Positions 7,902 through 15,358 of a DNA stretch of 18,792 nt are shown piece by piece. How positions within the stretch are numbered: position 1 is the stretch's first letter; every line of letters begins with the position of its first letter. The position numbers and the translations under genes are program-made. The notes beneath the pieces were generated by a model. It saw only the letters and a list, made by a program, of their open reading frames with translations, was not told where the DNA came from and did not search any database. Source of the DNA: an uncultured Planctomycetaceae bacterium (GTDB taxonomy: Bacteria; Planctomycetota; Planctomycetia; Pirellulales; Pirellulaceae); the NCBI GenBank assembly GCA_903927685.1, contig CAIYOB010000214.1, positions 1-18,792 on the forward strand, written 5' to 3'.

Positions 7902-8926
7902 CGCAACATCTCCAAGAATGCCTCGATGCGGCCGCGCGTACGGCCAGCGGAACTCGCCTCGCTGTCCGCCGCGTCCAGGTCCAGGACCGGCACCGGACTC
8001 CAAGCCCTAAATTCCGCCACTTCGGCATGCCACAGGTCGCACCACAGGAAGCGGCGGAGGATCAGTCCTTGGACCTTCCGGGCTGCCAGCTCGCGGCCCA
8101 GGTACTCGTACAAGGCGGTGTTGGGACGGCGAAAAACGTCGGGGATCGAGCCGAAATAGGCGTCGGCGAGTGCCGCCAGCGGCTCGCGCTGCATGCGCGA
8201 AACATCCACGGCCCGCGGCAGCGTCCGCTCGCCCCACTCCGTCGCATCCAAGACGATCCGACCGCCCGCGTGCCGGATCCAGTCGAACAGCACATAATCC
8301 GCTTCGGGCACGGGGCCGCCCACCAGGGCCAGCGGCAGACCCGCATCAGGCTCCGCTTCCTGCGGCGCGGCGAAATTCGCGTCCTCGCGGACTGACAACA
8401 GGCCGGCCGCGAACGCGCGGGCGGATAAGCCAAGCCGGGCCGCCAGCAACGCCGCACGCGCCCGCTCGAACCGCCGGATCACGCGCGCCAGTTCCTCGTT
8501 CGCGGGCGCCCGTCCGCCGAGCGAAACCAGGAACCGGCCCAGCCGCTGGAGTTCCGCCAGGTACAGCCCACGGGAGGCCGGCGTCTGCCAGGTGGACGGC
8601 ACGTTCAGCGTGAACACGGGGACGCCGGGCCGCTGTTCGAGCCAGCAAGCCGCGTAGCGCATCTGGTCGCAGCAGGTCGTGAGCACCACGGCCGAATCCA
8701 CGGCGGCCGCGGAAATCGCGTCCACGGCCGCGGCGGCCAGCGGGCACACGCCCCGGCGCCCGTCCACAGACAGATTCCCGCGAACGGACGGCGCTGCAGC
8801 AGCCGGAGGGTCGGCGATCGAGCCGGCGGGGCCGCGGCGCGGCAGCCGCAGCCAGCGCGGCTGGAGACCATGCGCCCCGAGCCACTCGACCGGGACCAAC
8901 GGATTGCAGTACGCGACCGTGTTCAT
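7898..8926 (-). CDS. 2-hydroxyacyl-CoA dehydratase-family protein, small (HgdB-like) subunit
   Basis: From the ATG at 8926 the protein has 342 residues, near the size of HgdB-type small subunits. The N-terminal VAYCNPLVPVEWLGAHGLQP is the usual opening of the family, which favours this start; a TTG at 8971 (15 residues longer) is an alternative, and neither has a well-spaced ribosome site. Candidate cluster ligands are Cys61 (RGVCPLA), Cys85/Cys86 (LTTCCDQMR) and Cys296 (FLWCDLWH). The CDQMR motif is characteristic of HgdB/benzoyl-CoA-reductase-like proteins. The stop overlaps the start of the large-subunit gene by four bases (ATGA at 7901-7898), which implies translational coupling and a fixed ratio of the two products. 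The gene upstream ends 72 bases before this start. Probable role: the partner subunit in an O2-sensitive, ATP-activated iron-sulfur dehydratase or reductase. The reaction is inferred from the family only. Confidence 0.82.
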   Translation of the reverse strand: MNTVAYCNPLVPVEWLGAHGLQPRWLRLPRRGPAGSIADPPAAAAPSVRGNLSVDGRRGVCPLAAAAVDAISAAAVDSAVVLTTCCDQMRYAACWLEQRPGVPVFTLNVPSTWQTPASRGLYLAELQRLGRFLVSLGGRAPANEELARVIRRFERARAALLAARLGLSARAFAAGLLSVREDANFAAPQEAEPDAGLPLALVGGPVPEADYVLFDWIRHAGGRIVLDATEWGERTLPRAVDVSRMQREPLAALADAYFGSIPDVFRRPNTALYEYLGRELAARKVQGLILRRFLWCDLWHAEVAEFRAWSPVPVLDLDAADSEASSAGRTRGRIEAFLEMLR

Positions 8927-8998
8927 CGTGGCCAGGCTGCGGTCCTTCGGCAAAGCGGAAAACGAGGTCAAGTCCTCGACAGGGTTGGCGACTCCAAG

Positions 8999-10210
8999 TC
9001 ACCCTTGGGCCGGGCACGCCCACTGGCCGCGAATCGTCTCGAACAACGCCTCCACCCGCACGGCGATCCGCGCGGAATCGGACGGGGAGTAGTCGGTCTC
9101 GATCCGCAGATAGGGCAGGCCGAGCGACTCCTCGGCCAGACGCCGGACGCGGTGGGCTTCGACATCATAGGTCAGGCATGCCTGCCAGATCAATTCGACA
9201 ATGCACTCCACGCGGTACACGGCGGCCAGCCGCCGTAGCGACTCCAGCCGGCGATCATTGCGGGTCATGACCGAGCAAGGCAGATGGAAGTACTTCTCGG
9301 CCAACGCTCGCAATGGATCGGACGCCGTCGCGTCGACGTCGTCCAGGATCGGCTTCAAGCCGGTGCAGTTCTCGGCGGCCACCACCAGTCCTCCCGCGTC
9401 CTCGATCAGTTCCACGACGCGCTCCGCGCCATGCACGGTCGGCACACCCGTCAGGAGGACGCGGACGCGCCGGCCGGTGACTGCGGGCGCGCTCCGGCCG
9501 CGGCCCGGGGACCGCGCGTCCCCTGCGGCGGCGTGCCCTGCCGGGTCCGGACCGCCGTGGCCGAGATACTCGGCCAGGGCGCGCTCGTACTGGCGAAAAT
9601 CCTCCTCGATGCCGGAAATGCTGCTCTTGAAGTCCAGCAGTTGGCGGCCGGTCAGCGGAGGCGAGTCGGCGGCCATCAGGCCGGCCAGTTGACGGCGCAA
9701 GCTGCGTTCCCGGTTCATCGTCGCGATCGCTTGCCGGAGACCGTCCGCGGTGATCCGCGTCTGAAACCGCTGTTCGAGGAAACGGCAGAACTTCTGCAAC
9801 TCGCGAATCCAGTACTCCAAGGCCTCGGCTTCGCCGACCTTGTGCGGCAACTCCAAGACGTACACCGGCCGCGTCTCCGCCAGCAACTCGTACATCTTCT
9901 TCTTGCCGTCACAGGTCGTCTCCGCCACGATCAGGTCAGCCAGCTCGAGGAACGGGTTGTTTTTCTGGACGTGATAGCCGAACGTCGACTTGATCAATGG
10001 GCACAGGTTGGCGGGCAAATGCTGTTCGGCGGCCAGGATGGTCTTGGCCGAGCCACCGCACAGACAGACGGGCACCGCTCCGGCTGCCAGGATCAGTTCC
10101 CGGGGGGTGAACTCACACAGGATGCCGACCAGCGGACGCCCTGCGGCATGGGCCGCCTGAGCGTATTTCAGGCAGTTCCCGATCATCTGCGCAAAGTACT
10201 CGTTGGTCAT
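8999..10210 (-). CDS. Double-cubane-cluster-type anaerobic reductase (YjiM-like, HgdB superfamily)
   Basis: This 403-residue protein follows the YjiM/double-cubane pattern through its whole length: GILCEFTPRELILAAGAVPV (29-48), LPANLCPLIKS (65-75), AETTCDGKKKMYELL (96-110), VLLTGVPTVHGAE (251-263), ENCTGLKP (280-287), PCSV (311-314), ND near 318, QACLTYDVEA (343-352) and IETDYSPSD (370-378). Proteins of this kind bind an [8Fe-9S] double cubane and reduce small molecules at very low potential with electrons from an HgdC-type ATPase (YjiL in E. coli). Candidate ligands here are Cys70, Cys100, Cys282, Cys312 and Cys345. Where I recall YjiM having a sixth cysteine (TGCP), this protein has Val256. 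A variable insert (about 215-247, rich in Gly, Pro and Ala) separates the two halves. The ATG has AAGGAG 7 bases upstream. It sits 24 bases after the methyltransferase gene, so the two are probably cotranscribed. The physiological substrate is unknown for the family at large. Confidence 0.88.
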   Translation of the reverse strand: MTNEYFAQMIGNCLKYAQAAHAAGRPLVGILCEFTPRELILAAGAVPVCLCGGSAKTILAAEQHLPANLCPLIKSTFGYHVQKNNPFLELADLIVAETTCDGKKKMYELLAETRPVYVLELPHKVGEAEALEYWIRELQKFCRFLEQRFQTRITADGLRQAIATMNRERSLRRQLAGLMAADSPPLTGRQLLDFKSSISGIEEDFRQYERALAEYLGHGGPDPAGHAAAGDARSPGRGRSAPAVTGRRVRVLLTGVPTVHGAERVVELIEDAGGLVVAAENCTGLKPILDDVDATASDPLRALAEKYFHLPCSVMTRNDRRLESLRRLAAVYRVECIVELIWQACLTYDVEAHRVRRLAEESLGLPYLRIETDYSPSDSARIAVRVEALFETIRGQWACPAQG

Positions 10211-10234
10211 CTTGCGGCTCCTTGCCCGCTGGGG

Positions 10235-11041
10235 TTACGCGCTCCGCCGGGCCACGAACAGGCCTTGGGCGACCTTTCCTGCGTGGGCCAACTGTTGCAT
10301 GAATGCCATTTCCGCCGCCAGGGACTCCAGGAGCGCCGCATCGAAGCCGATGATGTGCAAGGCGTCGTAGGTCAGCTGCATGTTCAGCATGTTCAGATAC
10401 AGATCCACGTACGGTGCAAACCGCCCGGTGTCTTCCGCGGCCAGGACCTCGCACCCCTGCTGCGCCAACAGTCCGGCATAGCCCTCCAGATCTTGAATGC
10501 TGGGGAACTTCATGAACCGCAGCCACCGCCGGGCCTCGTCGTCGGTCAGACCGCGCGGGCCTTCGATCCAATCGGTAAAGGCGATCACGCCGCCGGGCTT
10601 CACCAGCCGTACGGCCTCGGCAAGCAACTGCCGTTTGTCCACGACATAGCACCAGGCGTCCTCGCCCCAGACAAAGTCGACCGCCGCCGATGGCAGTCCC
10701 GTGCGGCACGAGTCCGCCAGCGTAAAAGCGATCCGGTCGGCCAGGCCTTCCTCCCGGCAACGCCGCTGACCCCGCTCGATCATTGCGGGCGTGGCATCCA
10801 CGCCGTGCATCCGAGCCACGCCGCGAAAGCGGACCAGGAACCGCATGCCCGCGCCCGTGCAGCAGCACAGGTCGACGCCCGACATCCCGGGCCGGATCCC
10901 GGCCCGCTCCGCCAGATCCTGCGACGAGCGGAACCCGCCGATGTGAATCTGCTGGCCCATGACCAGTTCCCACAATTCGCCCTCCGGGCCGCTGTAGACG
11001 TCCTGGACATCGGTCAAGCCAATCTCGGTGATCTGCTTCAT
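10235..11041 (-). CDS. Class I SAM-dependent methyltransferase
   Basis: The protein has 268 residues from the ATG at 11041, which has GGAGG 5 bases upstream; a longer in-frame reading would run far into the upstream gene and is rejected. It has a Rossmann-like methyltransferase core. Motif I is VDLCCCTGAGMRF (56-68), the acidic residue after strand 2 is Asp82 in HGVDATPAMIERG, motif II is FVWGEDAWCYV (123-133), and motif III is LVKPGGVIAFTDWIEG (146-161). The N-terminal VYSGPEGELWELVMGQQIH (15-33) and the C-terminal half (LYLNMLNMQLTYDALHIIG, 214-232) look like substrate-binding caps of small-molecule methyltransferases such as the sarcosine/glycine N-methyltransferase type. In motif I two of the usual glycines are cysteines (CCC in place of GCG). 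The gene lies between the secreted DUF4380 gene (68 bases upstream) and the double-cubane reductase (24 bases downstream), implying a role in the same pathway or in making a cofactor. The methyl acceptor is unknown. Confidence 0.87.
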   Translation of the reverse strand: MKQITEIGLTDVQDVYSGPEGELWELVMGQQIHIGGFRSSQDLAERAGIRPGMSGVDLCCCTGAGMRFLVRFRGVARMHGVDATPAMIERGQRRCREEGLADRIAFTLADSCRTGLPSAAVDFVWGEDAWCYVVDKRQLLAEAVRLVKPGGVIAFTDWIEGPRGLTDDEARRWLRFMKFPSIQDLEGYAGLLAQQGCEVLAAEDTGRFAPYVDLYLNMLNMQLTYDALHIIGFDAALLESLAAEMAFMQQLAHAGKVAQGLFVARRSA

Positions 11042-11067
11042 GAAATCCTCCGGGGTCAGCCACCGGG

Positions 11068-11083
11068 CCGAACTTGAGTTCGG
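11068..11083. other. Small hairpin between the DUF4380 and methyltransferase genes
   Basis: A perfect inverted repeat (CCGAACT-TG-AGTTCGG) lies in the 68-base gap, about 27 bases upstream of the methyltransferase start. It may stabilise or attenuate the downstream message, or be chance. No T-run follows it on the - strand. Confidence 0.3.
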
Positions 11084-11109
11084 GCGGCAAAGGGAAGAGA
11101 CGCTTGGTC

Positions 11110-12507
11110 CTATTTCAGGTCCGCCCGGGCAAGCTGGCCGACCGGCCGCCCGTCGGCACGCTGCAAGACCAGTTCGACCGCGACCGCGGCGGCCGGAATC
11201 GGCGCGGTGAATTCCAGGACCAGGGGCGCCAGCGGCGAGACCGCATCGGCCACAGCCAGCTCGCGGAGGCAGACGCCGCGGCCATCCAAAACCCTGAGCC
11301 CCACGCGGCCCGGGGAAAACACGCCGAACCGGCCGGCCAGCTGCAGCGTTCCATCGACAATGACCGCCCGCAACGGCTCGCACGTGATGCCGGCCGGGGA
11401 GCAGTCGAGCACCGGATAGTCGCCGCCGATGTTCGCCGCCAGCCATTCGTAGTCCCAGGTGTAGCTCTCGCCTGGAGCCAAGCGGGCAAACGGGCTGAGC
11501 ACTTCGCTCTCGAACACGTAGGGATTCTCGACCGCATCGTCGGGCAACACCAGGTCCTTGCCATAGGCCCGGATTGTGCCCACGCCGTTCAGCCAGAATT
11601 CGACCGACGAGCCGTCCGGGTACTGTTTCTCCGGTTCAAACCGAAACCGCTGGACAAAGACCGCTCCACGGGCGCCGTCCACGGTGGCGACCCAGCCGGC
11701 GGTGCTATCAAGGCCGATCTTGCCTACGCGGTATTGATAGTTCACACGCATCAACCCCCGCGACGCGTCCGGTTGGAACGAGGGGTGGTCTGCGGCGCCG
11801 AAGATGACGCGGTAGCCCTTGGGGAAGTGGCTGGCCGGGTTCAGGGGACACCACGCGTTCAGGAGCGGATTGGGCGCAGCGCCGGCCGCCGTGCCACCGT
11901 CCAACTGGGTGTGCGCCCAGATGCCCCACCGCCTCGGCTTGTCGTCAACGTTGGTCATCGTCGTCCGGATATGGACTCGTGCCGAATCGCCAGCCAGGCG
12001 GATGACGCGCGCCAAGCGGATGCCGCTTCGCGGATCGTCGCGGCTGGTCAACCGCACGGCCGTGCCCTGTTCCAGCCGCTCGACGTGGTACGGCTGGCCG
12101 TCCAGCACCGCATCGGGCGGGCCTGGCCATTGCGAGTCGTCATCCCAGCCTTGGGGGGCCGGCCACAGTTTGTCGCCGCCATAGTTGAGCCAGCCGCCGT
12201 CGGGCGCCAAGCCGCTGGGCGGTGGCAGCTTGCCAGCCAACTGCGGGTTGACCCAGAAGAACTCCTTGTCGCCCAGCCGAAACTGAATCACCCGCCCGCC
12301 GATCTCCGGCACGGCGTGCAGGTCGACGAAGTCATTCCGCAGCCGCAACGATTTCCAGCCGCGGTAGTTTGAGTCCGCCACCGCCGGCGCTGACTGTGCT
12401 GGCGACGCCTGATCGAGCGTCCCGACTTCGGCCGCGAGAATCAGGTCGCTGACCAGCAAGGCGAACAACGCCGCCAGCACGAGAATGTGGGAGAGCTTCT
12501 GGTTCAT
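11110..12507 (-). CDS. Secreted DUF4380-family protein (galactose-mutarotase-like fold)
   Basis: The protein has 465 residues. It opens with a signal peptide (MNQKLSHILVLAALFALLVS, probable cleavage near Ala26, after LILAA), so it is exported. The body reads as a beta-rich sugar-binding fold of the DUF4380 type: RGWKSLRLRNDFVDLHAVPE (49-68), then IGGRVIQFRLGDKEFFWVNP, GGWLNYGGDKLWPAPQGW, VHIRTTMTNVDDKPRRWGIW and AHTQLDGG. These motifs (GGRV...WVNP, GGDKLWPAPQ) are characteristic of the family, common in Planctomycetota and Bacteroidota and often found beside carbohydrate genes. No enzymatic activity is established. The ATG has AGGA about 9 bases upstream. It is the first gene of the - strand block, separated from the methyltransferase by 68 bases; cotranscription with the cytoplasmic anaerobic genes is possible but not proven. 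It could equally be a separate cell-envelope gene. Confidence 0.83.
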   Translation of the reverse strand: MNQKLSHILVLAALFALLVSDLILAAEVGTLDQASPAQSAPAVADSNYRGWKSLRLRNDFVDLHAVPEIGGRVIQFRLGDKEFFWVNPQLAGKLPPPSGLAPDGGWLNYGGDKLWPAPQGWDDDSQWPGPPDAVLDGQPYHVERLEQGTAVRLTSRDDPRSGIRLARVIRLAGDSARVHIRTTMTNVDDKPRRWGIWAHTQLDGGTAAGAAPNPLLNAWCPLNPASHFPKGYRVIFGAADHPSFQPDASRGLMRVNYQYRVGKIGLDSTAGWVATVDGARGAVFVQRFRFEPEKQYPDGSSVEFWLNGVGTIRAYGKDLVLPDDAVENPYVFESEVLSPFARLAPGESYTWDYEWLAANIGGDYPVLDCSPAGITCEPLRAVIVDGTLQLAGRFGVFSPGRVGLRVLDGRGVCLRELAVADAVSPLAPLVLEFTAPIPAAAVAVELVLQRADGRPVGQLARADLK

Positions 12508-12576
12508 GCGGGGGCTTCCTGGCTCCGATGTGGCGGTTTGTGCCGCGCGGTTGACGATGACGCACCTGGCGGACCC

Positions 12577-12680
12577 CTACGGAAGCCCGAAGCGCCAGCG
12601 AGAGGGAGACTGGGCCCCACTCGCTCGCGCTTCGGGCTTCCGTGGAGACATCCACTCGCTCGCGTTTCGGGCTTCCGTGG
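12577..12680. repeat. Palindromic repeat with an extra direct copy (three related units)
   Basis: In the 411-base divergent intergenic region, a 29-base unit occurs in inverted orientation at 12577-12605 (starting CTACGGAAGCCCGAAGCG) and in forward orientation at 12617-12645 (CCACTCGCTCGCGCTTCGGG, then CTTCCGTGG). The two form a long imperfect hairpin with an 11-base loop. A second forward copy at 12652-12680 differs by one base (CGTTTCGGG for CGCTTCGGG) and lies exactly 35 bases after the first. The unit resembles dispersed palindromic elements that occur between genes in planctomycete genomes (recall, not searched). It would fold in the leader or upstream region of the DUF4380 gene. Apart from this repeat and the promoter element near 12778, I see no gene between 12508 and 12918. 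Confidence 0.75.
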
Positions 12681-12777
12681 GGACACCCACGGTTGAATGT
12701 AGCGTGCAGACAGCGACGCGACCAGCACGGCAGCGACGTCCTGCTGTCGAGCACCCGCCTCCCTGCGCATTGTCGGC

Positions 12778-12805
12778 TTGCAACCCGGGTCCGGGCCGCT
12801 ATCAT
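12778..12805 (+). promoter_or_regulatory. Promoter-like element upstream of the sugar isomerase-rpiA run
   Basis: TTGCAA (12778-12783) and TATCAT (12800-12805) are 16 bases apart, a reasonable sigma70-type pair, and lie 113 bases before the ATG at 12919. It has the same TTG-N16-TA spacing as the element upstream of the activator gene. On the opposite strand TACATT (12696-12701) could be a weak -10 for the DUF4380 gene, but no good -35 precedes it, so it is not annotated. Confidence 0.42.
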
Positions 12806-12918
12806 CTTGAATGCTGGTGGGGCGTCCGCAGCCGCCCACGGGGATCGCGCGGGGCCGACAGGTTCGAGTTGGCTGGGAATCGCGGGCGTGCATCTTGTCT
12901 CTCGGAGTTCGCACACGC

Positions 12919-13740
12919 ATGAAACTGGGCCTGATCAATTCCTGTTGGGTGCAGACCGGCCAGCCGACTTCCGTTGGGCTGCGCAAGACAAAGGAGCTGG
13001 GCTTCGACACTGTAGACATCTTTGTCGATCCACTGGATGTGGATGTCAAGGAGCGGCGATTGATCAAGGACGAGTGCGACCGGCTCGCCTTGCCCATCGT
13101 GTCGATCTGCTGTGTGGCGACGGGATTGATCGATTTCAACCCCAGTGTACAGCGGTTCCACCTCGATCGCATTAGAGCTTATCTGGACTTGGCTTACGAG
13201 TATCAGGCCCAAAACGTCCTGCTGGTGTTGGGCGAATATGTATGGAACCAAGAGGTGATTCCGCCTGCCGAACAGTGGCGGACAGGCGTGCGGAATTGCC
13301 AGCTGCTGGGGAATCATGCTGCCGATTTGGGTTTGAAGATCGCTTTAGAGTTGGAGCCATTCAAGCTGTCGTTGCTGAACTCGGTCGATAATATGGTTCG
13401 GTTCATCGATGACTGCGGGCACGAAGCGGTCCGAGCCAACATTGATGTTTCCCACTTGGTGTTGGCTGGCGAGCCGCCGGAAGCGATTCGGCGGTTGCGA
13501 GACAAAGCGATTCACGTCCATATCTCGGATTGCGACGGCCGTGTGCATGGCGACCTGCCGCCGGGCCGGGGCGTGGTGCGATTCGAGCCGTACCTGCAGG
13601 AGATCAAAGCCCTGGAAATGGACGGCGCCATCTCGATCGAGTTGGAATACTCGCCCGAGCCGGACCGGATTGTGGAGTGGGTGAGCGAGGCATACCAAGT
13701 GACCGATCGGCTGCTGTGCGCGGCCGGACTGCGAGGCTAG
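12919..13740 (+). CDS. Sugar phosphate isomerase/epimerase-like TIM-barrel protein
   Basis: From the ATG at 12919 (MKLGLINSCW) the protein has 273 residues, normal for the AP-endonuclease-2/xylose-isomerase-like family; an in-frame extension back to 12811 would add 36 residues without family character. The barrel strands and metal-site residues are visible: Glu144/Glu146 in ALELEPF, Asp176 and His179 in NIDVSHL, His199/His201 in IHVHISD, and Glu241/Glu243 in ISIELEY. The GDLPPGRG motif (211-218) is typical of hydroxypyruvate isomerase or ketose 3-epimerase relatives. Such enzymes interconvert keto sugars or sugar acids with a divalent metal. The gene is followed after 16 bases by rpiA, suggesting that it prepares a pentose or ketose that enters the pentose phosphate pathway. 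It has more A+T-rich codons than most of its neighbours. Only a weak ribosome site (CGGAG, rather distant) precedes the start. Exact substrate unknown. Confidence 0.87.
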   Translation: MKLGLINSCWVQTGQPTSVGLRKTKELGFDTVDIFVDPLDVDVKERRLIKDECDRLALPIVSICCVATGLIDFNPSVQRFHLDRIRAYLDLAYEYQAQNVLLVLGEYVWNQEVIPPAEQWRTGVRNCQLLGNHAADLGLKIALELEPFKLSLLNSVDNMVRFIDDCGHEAVRANIDVSHLVLAGEPPEAIRRLRDKAIHVHISDCDGRVHGDLPPGRGVVRFEPYLQEIKALEMDGAISIELEYSPEPDRIVEWVSEAYQVTDRLLCAAGLRG

Positions 13741-13756
13741 AAATGGGCGGGCGACG

Positions 13757-14431
13757 ATGACAGAGATCAACCAAGAGAAACGGCTGGCCGCGGAACGCAG
13801 CCTGCAATACGTCCACGACGGCATGTGCCTGGGGCTGGGTTCCGGGTCAACGGCGGCGATCATGTTGGAACTGTTGGGCCAGCGTGTCCGTGACGGACTG
13901 CGCGTGCGCGGCGTGCCCACTTCAATCACGAGTCGCGACTTGGCCCAGCGCGAGGGGATCCCACTGATCGACTTTGATCAGGTGTCCCAGTTGGATCTGA
14001 CGATCGACGGAGCGGATGAAGTCGATCCGCAACGGAATTTGATCAAGGGCGGCGGCGGGGCGCTGTTGCGCGAGAAGATCGTTGCGTCGCTGAGCCGCCA
14101 CGTGGTGATCATCGTCGATTCGCACAAGCAGGTTCCGCAATTGGGTGCATTTCCGCTGCCGGTCGAGGTGATTCAATTCGCCTGGAAGCCCTTGGCGGAA
14201 CGTTTGGCCGGTCTGGGCGGCAAGCCCGTGTTGCGGCTGGGCAAGGACGGTGTTCCCTACAGAACCGACGAAGAGAACTACATCTTGGATTGTGCGTTTG
14301 GCCGAATCGATGATCCCGTGGCGCTGGCCGCCTGCTTGGACGCGATGCCCGGCGTCGTGGACCACGGCCTGTTCATCGGTTTCCACCCCACCGTGATCGT
14401 CGGCCGCGGGGACGAAACGATCGTTATTTAG
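13757..14431 (+). CDS. rpiA: Ribose-5-phosphate isomerase A
   Basis: This 224-residue protein has the length and motifs of RpiA, which interconverts ribose 5-phosphate and ribulose 5-phosphate in the cytoplasm. The phosphate loop is GLGSGSTAA (26-34). The catalytic region DGADEVD starts at Asp84 (Asp84 and Asp87 correspond to Asp81 and Asp84 of E. coli), KGGGGALLREK has Lys97 (Lys94) and the general base Glu106 (Glu103), and a C-terminal GLF...VIVG strand pair follows. All key residues are present, so it should be active. The start ATG at 13757 lies 16 bases after the stop of the TIM-barrel gene; the ribosome site is weak (GGGCGG), which fits translation from a shared message. RpiA is usually encoded apart from catabolic genes; here it lies within an apparent sugar-use cluster. 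The next gene starts 75 bases downstream, and I see no hairpin in that gap. Confidence 0.96.
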   Translation: MTEINQEKRLAAERSLQYVHDGMCLGLGSGSTAAIMLELLGQRVRDGLRVRGVPTSITSRDLAQREGIPLIDFDQVSQLDLTIDGADEVDPQRNLIKGGGGALLREKIVASLSRHVVIIVDSHKQVPQLGAFPLPVEVIQFAWKPLAERLAGLGGKPVLRLGKDGVPYRTDEENYILDCAFGRIDDPVALAACLDAMPGVVDHGLFIGFHPTVIVGRGDETIVI

Positions 14432-14506
14432 CGCCCCGCATCACGGAAACTACGGAGTCCCGAAAACGAAGTCCCAGCAAGCCTGGATCCTTGGGAGGAG
14501 CGATTG

Positions 14507-15358
14507 ATGTCTTCAGCAAAGCCACTGACCGACGCCCAGTACGCGGCGTTTCACCGCGACGGATACCTGTTTGTCGAACATTTCCTAGATGCCGACGAGA
14601 CGCGTCTGCTGCAGGAAGCCTGCCGGGCCGACAGCGTGCTGCAAGCGCACGCCATGGCCGTCAAGGACGCCTCCGGGCGGCGGACCAACTTGTCGCTCTG
14701 GAATCACCCCGCGAACGACATCTACGGCATGATCGCCCGCAGCGAACGGATGGTGAACGCCGTCGAGCAACTGCTGGGCGACGAGGTGTACCATTACCAT
14801 TCGAAGTTGAGCGCCAAGCAGCCGCGGGTCGGCGGGGCGTGGGAATGGCACCAGGATTACGGCTACTGGTACAAGAACGGCTGCCTGTTCCCTGACATGC
14901 TCAGCGTGTTTATCGCTGTGGATCCCTGCACCAAGGAAAACGGCTGCATGCAGGTGCTGCGCGGCTCGCACCTGCTGGGCCGCATCGAGCACGGATTTGC
15001 CGGCGAGCAGACGGGCGCGGATCTCGAACGCGTCGAGGAAGCCAAGAAGCGGTTGGAATTGGTGTACTGCGAAATGGCCCCAGGCACGGCCCTGTTCTTC
15101 CACGGCAACACGCTGCATACGTCGGAAGCCAATCTGAGCGACATGCCGCGGTGGGGCCTGATCTGCTGTTATAACACCAAGCACAATGACCCCTACAAGG
15201 AACATCATCACCCGCGTTACACGCCGCTGACCAAAGTGCCGGACTCGGCCATCAAGGCGATCGGCGCCAAGCCGACCGAGGCGGCGCAGAAGTTCCTGAT
15301 GCAGGACGAGGACGATACCACGCGACGGCTCGAGGTCGGAGCAACGGAACAAGCATGA
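14507..15358 (+). CDS. PhyH-family (phytanoyl-CoA dioxygenase-like) Fe(II)/2-oxoglutarate oxygenase
   Basis: The ATG at 14507 ([10 protein letters not shown]) is chosen over the TTG one codon upstream because GGAGGAG lies 6 bases before it. The 283-residue protein has the PhyH double-stranded beta-helix pattern: the N-terminal [14 protein letters not shown] (15-28), the iron facial triad His115 and Asp117 in EWHQDYGYW plus His204 in [10 protein letters not shown], and a likely 2-oxoglutarate-binding Arg215 in [16 protein letters not shown] (148-155) is also typical. It should therefore be an O2- and 2-oxoglutarate-dependent hydroxylase; the family acts on fatty acyl-CoA, ectoine, small polar compounds and others, so the substrate is open. 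The stop overlaps the start of the Gfo/Idh/MocA gene by four bases (ATGA), implying coupled translation and perhaps sequential reactions (hydroxylation, then oxidation). Confidence 0.9.
   Translation: MSSAKPLTDAQYAAFHRDGYLFVEHFLDADETRLLQEACRADSVLQAHAMAVKDASGRRTNLSLWNHPANDIYGMIARSERMVNAVEQLLGDEVYHYHSKLSAKQPRVGGAWEWHQDYGYWYKNGCLFPDMLSVFIAVDPCTKENGCMQVLRGSHLLGRIEHGFAGEQTGADLERVEEAKKRLELVYCEMAPGTALFFHGNTLHTSEANLSDMPRWGLICCYNTKHNDPYKEHHHPRYTPLTKVPDSAIKAIGAKPTEAAQKFLMQDEDDTTRRLEVGATEQA

Noticed and set aside
2889..10210. A bacterial microcompartment for fucose/rhamnose, as known in Planctomycetota
   Set aside because: A class II aldolase-like gene is present, but there is no shell protein, aldehyde dehydrogenase or kinase in the window.
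11042..11446. An N-terminal extension of the methyltransferase
   Set aside because: It overlaps the DUF4380 gene and lacks family character; a strong GGAGG site marks the ATG at 11041.
9284..12372. Long + strand frames across the reductase, methyltransferase and DUF4380 genes
   Set aside because: They have Arg/Gln-rich translations without domains and oppose three recognised proteins.
12577..12680. A CRISPR array
   Set aside because: Only three units, one inverted, with a loop of 11 bases and a spacer of 6 bases; no cas genes.
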